NCBI GenBank assembly: GCA_014529385.2
Contig: CM043963.1
Location: 110,152,912 to 110,216,911 of the forward strand
Length of the DNA: 64,000 nt
Origin: Adiantum capillus-veneris
Taxonomy: Eukaryota > Streptophyta > Polypodiopsida > Polypodiales > Pteridaceae
Direction of reading: 5' to 3'
Shown: in pieces, positions 57,610 to 64,000 of the stretch
Layout of the letters: each line of letters starts with the position of its first letter
Numbering within the stretch: position 1 is the first letter of the stretch
The notes under the pieces: model-generated
The model's input: only the letters and a program-made list of their open reading frames with translations
The model's database searches: none
What the model was told of the DNA's origin: nothing
Made by a program: the position numbers and the translations under genes

Positions 57610-60600
57610 GGTAGAGCACAAGATTGTTCTAAAGGAGGGACATATGCCTAAAGCATAGAAGTTGAGAAGACTAGGGAAAATTCAAGAGGAGGCCCTTTGG
57701 CAGGAGTTCAATAAGTTGTTGGATGCAGGCATCATATACTTTATGAAAGAGTTAGAGTCGGTCTCACCAGTGGTTATAACCCCTAAGAAGAATGGGAAAT
57801 GGAGGGTGTGTGTCGACTACAAGACACAGAATGTAGTGACCAAGAGAAATCACTATCCGTTGTTGTTTCAAGACGAAACTTAAACCACCTAGGCACAAAA
57901 GATACTCGATTATGGACGGATTTTTGGGGGTATTTTCAGATAGGGATTGCACTCAAAGACCTGTTGAATACCACATTCATATCTCCATGGGGTTGTTTTG
58001 CTTATTGTAGGATGCCGTTCGGATTGGTGAATGGATATGCTACCTTCCAAGATTGGATAAACAGGGTATTTGGTCCCTACTTGGACCGCTTTATCACGGT
58101 CTTCATGGATGATATAGGCTGCTATAGTTCAAGATTAGAGCACCTACCAAATCTACATTTATGCTTTCAAAGGCTTGACAAAGAAGGAGGTCAATTGATC
58201 CCCAAGAAGTGCAAGCTAGCACAGCCTCGAGCACAGCTGTTTGGTCATGTGGTGTCACAGAATGGTATAGAGGCTGACCCTCAGAAGGTAAAGGTGGTGG
58301 TATTGATGGAGCCGCCATCAGATGCTCAAGGTTTGGCTTCGTTTGCTCATAAGCTAAAGTATCTATCACATTTCTTTTGGATGTTATCACAATATGTACA
58401 TCCTCTTCAAAAGAGGCCTCAGCAGGAGCATGGTTATGAGTGGGATGAGGAAGCTCAAGAAGCTTTTGACAGGGTTATGGAAATTTTTTGTTAGTTGCCA
58501 GCGGTGTGTCCTCCCAATCGAGAGGACAACTTCTGACAGTGGGCACGGTTGCTATTGGAGTGGTTCTACTGTAAAAGGTGAGGAGGAGCTACAAGCCGAT
58601 ATCCTTTGAAAGCAGGGTGATTAGCCTAGGAGAGGCTACCTACACCGAGGTAGAGCAATGGGTGATGGCTTTAGTCTTCGCTTGCAGTAAGTTTAAGGTG
58701 CATTTAATTGTGCACAAGTTTTTTGTGTTGACAGCTAACAATCTATTGCCAGAGGTAGTGCTGCATTTGAAGGAGGATTATGAAGTGGGTGTTAGAATTG
58801 CAAGAATTCGAGTTTGAGTTCAAGGTAGATCACACGAGTCGGTCTCACTTGGCGGACATTCTTGTCAGCAAGGACGTCGATTTGCTGGCCTATCCAAGGG
58901 TGGTGCAAGATGAAGCTAACGAGGGGCCTGATTTAGAGAATGCTTTTACAATGTGCTTCGATGGAGTGTATCAAATGGTAGTACAGAAGGCAGGGGGAGG
59001 TGTGGTCATACACGACCCACACGGCAAAGCTATATTTTTTAAGGTGTATGATCTGGAGGATGTCCACACCAATAATGAGGCGGAGTATCTCACTCTGCAT
59101 TTGGGTTTGAAGCAATGTGTAGAGTTTGCCATTTCGAGATTGGTGCTGAAGGGAGATGTGTTGCTCGTTATCAAGCAATTGCTAGGCCAATGGCAGGTAA
59201 AGTGGGATTCTTTGAAGCATTGGTTCTTTGTCATCAAGAAAATGCTAAAGTCTTTTGAAGAGGTTCAATTCAAGCACGTGAGGAGAGAGCAAAACCAAGA
59301 GGCGAACCAGTTAGCAAGTAGCAAAGTACAAGTGCATGTTGCAGGTCTATATGTGGCCCCAGCCACTTATGCAAACAGGGATACTCTCAAAGAGAATGAA
59401 GGGTTTTTGGGTACAGGGCAGTGTCTAGAGGGTTTGTCCAAGTTGCAAAGGAGAAGAGTGGTGCAGAAGGCCCCCAAATTTACACTCGTAGGTGAAGATC
59501 TCATGAACTATGGACGTGACGGAGTGCTTAGAAGGGTGCTGTATAAAGAAGAGATAGATATGGTGTTGAAGCAATGCCATGAAGAAAGTGGACATCAGGA
59601 CAAAGACCAAGTTCTATTTCAAGTGCTTAGAGCAGGCTTTTGGTGGCCTTCCATAGTGAAGGACGTGCATTACTGGTGCAAGACATGCCATGATTGTCAA
59701 ACCATAGTTGAAAGACGACTGGTAGCGGAGTCACAAGGTGCCACCATCACACAAAGTTCTTTCAAGAAGTGGGGTCTCGATGCCATAAGTCCTCTCCCGA
59801 AATCTACAAGCGATAAGAAGTACGTGGTGGTAACCGTTGACTACCTTACAAGGTGGGTCGAAGCCAAGGCTGTGAAGGAAGTAAATGCTAATGTGGTGGC
59901 TCAATTTGTGTTTGAAAACATCTGTTGTTTCCATTCTGGTGTTCCATGGGTGCTAGTTTCTGATAGGGGTCAGGGGTTCAGAAGCAAGCTCATGCATGCA
60001 TTAGTAGAAAAGCTAAAGATTCAGCATCAGTTTTCCTCGCCCTATCACTCCCAATGCAATAGTCTAGTCAAGAGTGCTAATGGGAAAATCGTCAAAATGT
60101 TAACAAAGTACGTGTATAAGCAGGAGATTAAGTGGGAAACAAATCTAGAGAAGTGTCTATGGGCATATAGGACGTCCTATAAAGTAGCTACAAATTTCAC
60201 TCCCTTCGAGCTAGTCTATGGTAAGGAGACTGTATTGTCGGTGCATGCACAATTAGGTTCTTTGAAGGGTATGTGGCAGTTCAATGCCACTCAACAAGGA
60301 GTTTTACAGGATCGGATGGCCAGTTTGGAGGCTTTGCAGATGGATAGAGAGGCAGCAACAGTCTACTGTGTTAAGTAGAGAGAGAAACTGGTTGCCAAGT
60401 TCAATCAGAACTTGCCAGACAAGAGAATAGAGGAAGGAGATCTGGTCATGAAGTAAAAAAGCTACCTGGATTTCACATTCCAAAAGAAGTTCAAGAAGAA
60501 GTGGACAGGTCCGTATAAAGTGCAGAAGACCTTTCCAAATGGGACCTATCAGCTGGTGAGAGCAAATGGAAAGCTTCTTAGGAACAAGGTGAACAGTGTA

Positions 60601-60690
60601 TGGCTCAAGCTGTATTTTGAGAGGGATCTAGTGCCTAACGTGCATGAGATTCTAGTCAAGTGGGGTGGGCAACCCACCTAAAGCATGCAG
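57610..60690 (+). pseudogene. Ty3/gypsy (Tat-type) pol with dual RNase H, inactivated
   Basis: RT begins at about 57615 (KIVLKEGHMPKA, stop, KLRRLGKIQEEAL; LLDAGIIYF). The frame shifts near 57800, with the catalytic motif TVFMDDIGCYS near 58100. RNase H 1 is at 58578-58760 (KPISFESRVISLGEATYTEV). A second, archaeal-type RNase H is at about 58930-59320 (MCFDGVYQ, NNEAEYLTL, KGDVLLVIKQL); its last acidic residue is Asn (EAN for EAD). Integrase follows: zinc region (H-x3-H near 59580, CKTCHDC near 59690), first Asp (WGLDAISPLP), second Asp (VSDRGQGF), and Lys where the catalytic Glu should be (NSLVKSANGK). A C-terminal part (KKWTGPYKV) runs to 60680. Stops at 60376 and 60454 and frame changes near 58500 and 58780 break it. 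RT-RH-aRH-INT order is typical of the Tat lineage. Confidence 0.92.
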
Positions 60691-60810
60691 TGTGCGAGAG
60701 AAAAAAAACAAAGCTTTTGTACATAGCTTGTACTTAGAGTTATGATTTTGCGAGTGCTTTCAACTGTCAATTTGGTGTGCCAGTTTTAAAGTTCTGTACA
60801 TATGCTTTTG

Positions 60811-60829
60811 GTCGAACATAATGTTCGAC
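60811..60829. repeat. Perfect 9-bp inverted repeat beside a polypurine tract
   Basis: GTCGAACAT-A-ATGTTCGAC, directly before GAGGGGGCTGGGCAA (60830-60844) and the LTR start at 60845. Confidence 0.95.
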
Positions 60830-60844
60830 GAGGGGGCTGGGCAA

Positions 60845-61985
60845 TGATGGTGCAACCAAAGTTGGTCCGAGCTGGAAAGTGGTCTATGCCAAGAAAATGC
60901 TACAGGCAGGTGCAGTGCAGAAGGTTAGGGCAGGTACCAATGTCCTGAGCAGCCAAATGGTAGCGGGAATGTATGTCTTAAGCGGTTTTTTAGGCCAAAA
61001 GATCTAAAGGATGGTCCAGATGGGATGAGAGATCAAGGTGCCCAAAGTGCCGAGTCAGTGCTTTGGAATGTAGTGTTCAATGTGCTCTAGAAGCCAATCC
61101 ACATGGCTCGTCAAACGGAGCCCGGGTACTGAAGATATTGCAGTTCAAAGTTAGAAGGTGTTGTAGATCCCCAACGGGCAGGGCAACTGGGGACAGGTGG
61201 CCCAGATAGATGTCAGTAGATAGATGCATAGAGCTCAAATTATGAGCATGTTTGTCTTCTTGGATTGCGAATCAGAGCTCTGCACATCAAGTTATGGCTA
61301 TTTGAAGATTTTTCGGGGGCCGGGTCTATGTCCACTTGCACACATCGGAGGATGCGCCATCTGGCATCCTTTTGGCCTTTCCAAGGTTCTTGGTGATAGT
61401 ATGCATCATGTGGAGTTAGCACAAATTGACAGTTTGTCAATTGGATGCTTGGTCAGTAAGATATGGCGAGTCGAAATTGGCGACAGGTGCTAGAGAGGAC
61501 AATCCAAGTGATTTTCTTGGTTTTTGGTGGCCTTGGATAACGAGCTCAAAAGGGTAAGAAGGCGGTGAGATTTTCACGGCTCCGGACCGACATGGTGATG
61601 GGAATCTGTCATGTCTTTGCGGCACGACCATCGGGTAAGGGAGCAACAAATGGCAGGATATCCAATGCAAGCAAAAAAGGCCTTTTTTTTAGTTAAGTTG
61701 GGGAATTTTTTGAGAAACTTAGAAGGCTCCAAAGGGTGAACCCCTATAGGTAGCCATGTGGCGTGGGCTAGTCCCATATTCGCAAAGTAGGCTTGGGCGT
61801 GTACTCTATATGACCTGGGGCGAGACCTCTTTGAAGGGCATGCGAGAGAGTGAGCTCTCCTTGTGCATAGCGTTGGTGGTGCCAGTGGCGCACTGCGGTG
61901 GTTTTGTGGAGGTTCGAAGTTGCGCGCAGCGGTGTCCGGTGGCCTATGGCGATAGTAGGCGGAGGTGGTGTGCTAGTGGTGGTGG
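60845..61985 (+). repeat. LTR-like segment, copy 1 (3' LTR of the Tat-type gypsy)
   Basis: It begins TGATGGTGCAACCAAAG right after a polypurine tract and matches 62537-63675 along about 1.1 kb (GGAAAGTGGT(C/T)TATGCCAAG; GTAGCGGGAATGTATGTCTT; CATAGAGCT(C/T)AAATTATGAGC; TATATGACCTGGGGCG). It is non-coding. Confidence 0.8.
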
Positions 61986-61997
61986 CCATAACTTTGG

Positions 61998-62490
61998 ACC
62001 TTTGGTACTTCATCAAATGATTCTTTGAAACTTAGAGCTGACTAGCACCCAAAGCACCACTCTTGGTACTTTAGTTTGTCTTGGGTACTATCTCTCACTA
62101 CCAAGTCCATCGGACTGGTATTATCACGTCTCTTTGTAGTGTTTTTTGTTTAGTAATCTTAACTTTAGAGTACCCAAAGTTCCCAGCCTAGTACTTCACA
62201 ATGTTGTGTGTAGTATTTTCACAGTACCAAGTCGTTGAGATGTTGGAACTTTGTAGTTCATCAAATGATTCTTCAGAGATGACCAACATCCCAAAGCACC
62301 AATCTTGGTACTTTAAGATGACAGGTACTATCTCTCAATACCAAGTCCATGGGACTGCTATTATCATGTCTCTTTGTAGTGTTTTTTGTTTGGTAATCTT
62401 AATTTTAGAGTACCCAGAGTTCCCAACCTGGTACTTCACAATGTTGTGTGTAATATTTGCATAGTACCAAGTCATTGAGACTTTGGAGCT
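61998..62490. repeat. Tandem duplication, two units of about 240 bp, rich in GGTACT
   Basis: CATCAAATGATTCTT, TACTATCTCTCA(C/A)TACCAAGT and GTCTCTTTGTAGTGTTTTTT each recur about 240-250 bp apart. It separates the two LTR-like copies. Word usage (GGTACTT, TACCAAGT) resembles the intron repeat at 51210-52279 in flavour only. Confidence 0.88.
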
Positions 62491-62536
62491 TTGATACAAG
62501 GTGGAAAGGTACGTAAGGTACGGTACGTATTCAGTA

Positions 62537-63675
62537 TGTTGGTGCAATCAAAGCTGGAAAGTGGTTTATGCCAAGCAAAGGCTGCAGGCAAGTGCAGTGC
62601 AGAAGGCTAGGGTAGGGACCAAGGTCCTGGGAAGACAAAGGGTAGCGGGAATGTATGTCTTAGGAGGCGGTTTTTAAGGCCAAAAGAGCTAAATAATGGT
62701 CCACATGGGATGAGAGATCACGGTGCCCAAAGTGACGAGTCAGTGCTCTCAAATGTAGTTTTAATGTGCTCTAGAAGCCAGTCTAGAAAACTCATCAAAC
62801 GGAGCCTCAATGCTCAAGATATTACAGTTCAAATTTAGAAGGTGTTGCAGATCCCCGACAGGCAAGGCAACTGGGGATAGGTGGCCCAGGCAGATGTCAG
62901 CAAATAGATGCATAGAGCTTAAATTATGAGCATGCCTATCTTCTTGGATTGTGAATCAGAGCTCTGCACATCAAGTTATGGTTATTTGAAGATTTTTTGG
63001 GAGCCGGGTCTATGTCCACTTACCTGCATCAGAGGATGTGCCATCTAGCATCTTTTTGTCCTTGCCAACGTTCTTGGTGATAGTATGCATCATATGGAGT
63101 TACCACAAATCGACAGTTTGTCAATTGGATGCTTGGTCAGTAAGATATGGCGAGTCAAAATTGGCGGCAAGTGCTAGAGAGGACAATGCAGGTAATTTTT
63201 CTAGTTTCTGGCGGCCTCGGATAGCGAGCTCAAAAGGGTGAGAAAGCGGTGAGATTTTCGTGGCCTGGGACCGACACGATGGGAATCTGGCATGGCTTTG
63301 CGGCGCGGCAATCGGGTAAGGGAGCAACAAATGGTAGGGCATCCAATGCAAGCAAAAAAGGCCTTTTTTCAGTTAAGTTGGGAATTTTTTTGAGAAACTT
63401 AGAAGGCTCCAAAGGGCGAACCCCCACAAGTAGCCACATGTTTGCGGGCTAGTCCCATATGCGCAAAGTAGGCTCGAGTGTGTACTCTATATGACCTGGG
63501 GCGTGACCTCTTTGAAGAGCATGCAAAAGAGTGAGCTCTCCTTGTGCATAGCGATGGCAGCCCCTTGGGACGCTAAGTTGGCGGTGCCAGTGGCGCATTG
63601 CGGCGGTTTTATGGAGGTTGGAAGCTACAGGCGGTGGTGTCCGGTGGCCTATGGCGACAATAGGTAGAGGTGGCA
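62537..63675 (+). repeat. LTR-like segment, copy 2
   Basis: It begins TGTTGGTGCAATCAAAG. It has a 28-bp insertion relative to copy 1 near 63555 (GCAGCCCCTTGGGACGCTAA within it) and scattered substitutions. Confidence 0.85.
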
Positions 63676-64000
63676 TCATAGGCATGATGAGTATGTGTTT
63701 TTGAGTGGAAAAGATGGAAATTTTGGTGGTTATGTGGATAAGAGTTGTGTGTACATATGTGGTTGTCTCCCCCATGGCTTGGTGGGTGATTGGGTGAGCA
63801 TATGTTGTAATTCTCGAGGGTTGAGGACTTGAGTTGAGTTCCACAAGAAATTATGAGTGTTGTATATAGGTCTTTTAAGAGATAGGGTTGTGTGTGTCTA
63901 AATTGTAGGGGAATCTAGCTATAGAGATGTCTCTCTTTGGCTTCTTCTTGTTAACATGTGGAAGTGTGAGCCTATATGTAATAGAGTTTGGGGATTTTTC
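63676..64000 (+). other. Probable continuation of the LTR to the window edge; no gene
   Basis: Contains TATATAGG near 63865 and T/G-rich sequence to the edge, consistent with the transcribed end of an LTR, but the boundary is outside the window. Confidence 0.35.

Overview
This window is eukaryotic and almost certainly from a large, repeat-rich land-plant genome. The evidence is nested Ty1/copia and Ty3/gypsy LTR retrotransposons primed by initiator-Met tRNA, CACTA (En/Spm) and hAT transposase relics with plant-specific accessory domains, GT-AG introns inside broken genes, and many long CT/GA and GT/CA microsatellites. No bacterial operon, rRNA, tRNA or CRISPR array is visible. The exact lineage cannot be read from the sequence; a fern or other large-genome plant is plausible (inference). 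I found no intact ordinary host gene. Nearly every coding stretch is a transposon protein or a captured, broken gene.

Layout. 0-6 kb: a degraded copia fragment and a reverse-strand, unidentified coding-like region. 6-16.4 kb: a SWIM zinc-finger relic, two halves of a CACTA tnp2-type transposase in opposite orientations (7.5-9.5 kb plus, 11.1-12.5 kb minus), a 1.5-kb array of long palindromic hairpins (13.3-14.8 kb) and, directly after it, a second CACTA-type gene (14.9-16.35 kb). 17.3-30.6 kb: a candidate composite element with a hAT transposase on the plus strand and a protein-kinase-like gene plus a RING-finger gene on the minus strand. Each side starts with a GC-rich end, a TATA box, a tandem-repeat leader and a likely splice acceptor before the ATG. 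A young copia element (24521-29699; identical LTRs, 5-bp target duplication) has inserted into its 175-bp satellite-like leader.

30.8-40 kb: a 39-base poly-C tract, microsatellites, a pair of about 540-bp direct repeats that look like LTRs of a small non-autonomous element, a 0.5-kb segment repeated in inverted form at positions 1-504, and a gypsy-type LTR with primer-binding site at 39.7 kb. 40.5-46.8 kb: a 6.3-kb LTR element without gag-pol (LARD-like), carrying an F-box-like fragment and another unidentified coding remnant. It has inserted with a 5-bp duplication into the leader of a gypsy element whose gag-pol continues at 46.8-50.2 kb and stops inside integrase.

50.2-56.1 kb: a multi-exon gene of unfamiliar architecture (helical N-terminal region, Cys/His zinc-binding module, acidic linker, FCP1/NIF-like phosphatase domain). 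Its 5' part is present twice as an inverted repeat with roughly 1-kb arms. 56.5-57.6 kb: a reverse-strand gypsy protease-RT remnant. 57.6-64 kb: a gypsy pol with two RNase H domains (Tat-lineage type), followed by a long LTR-like region containing a 1.1-kb segment twice.

The window is best read as layers of insertions. The points most worth testing are the hAT/kinase/RING composite element, the hairpin array beside the CACTA gene, and the inverted FCP1-like gene.
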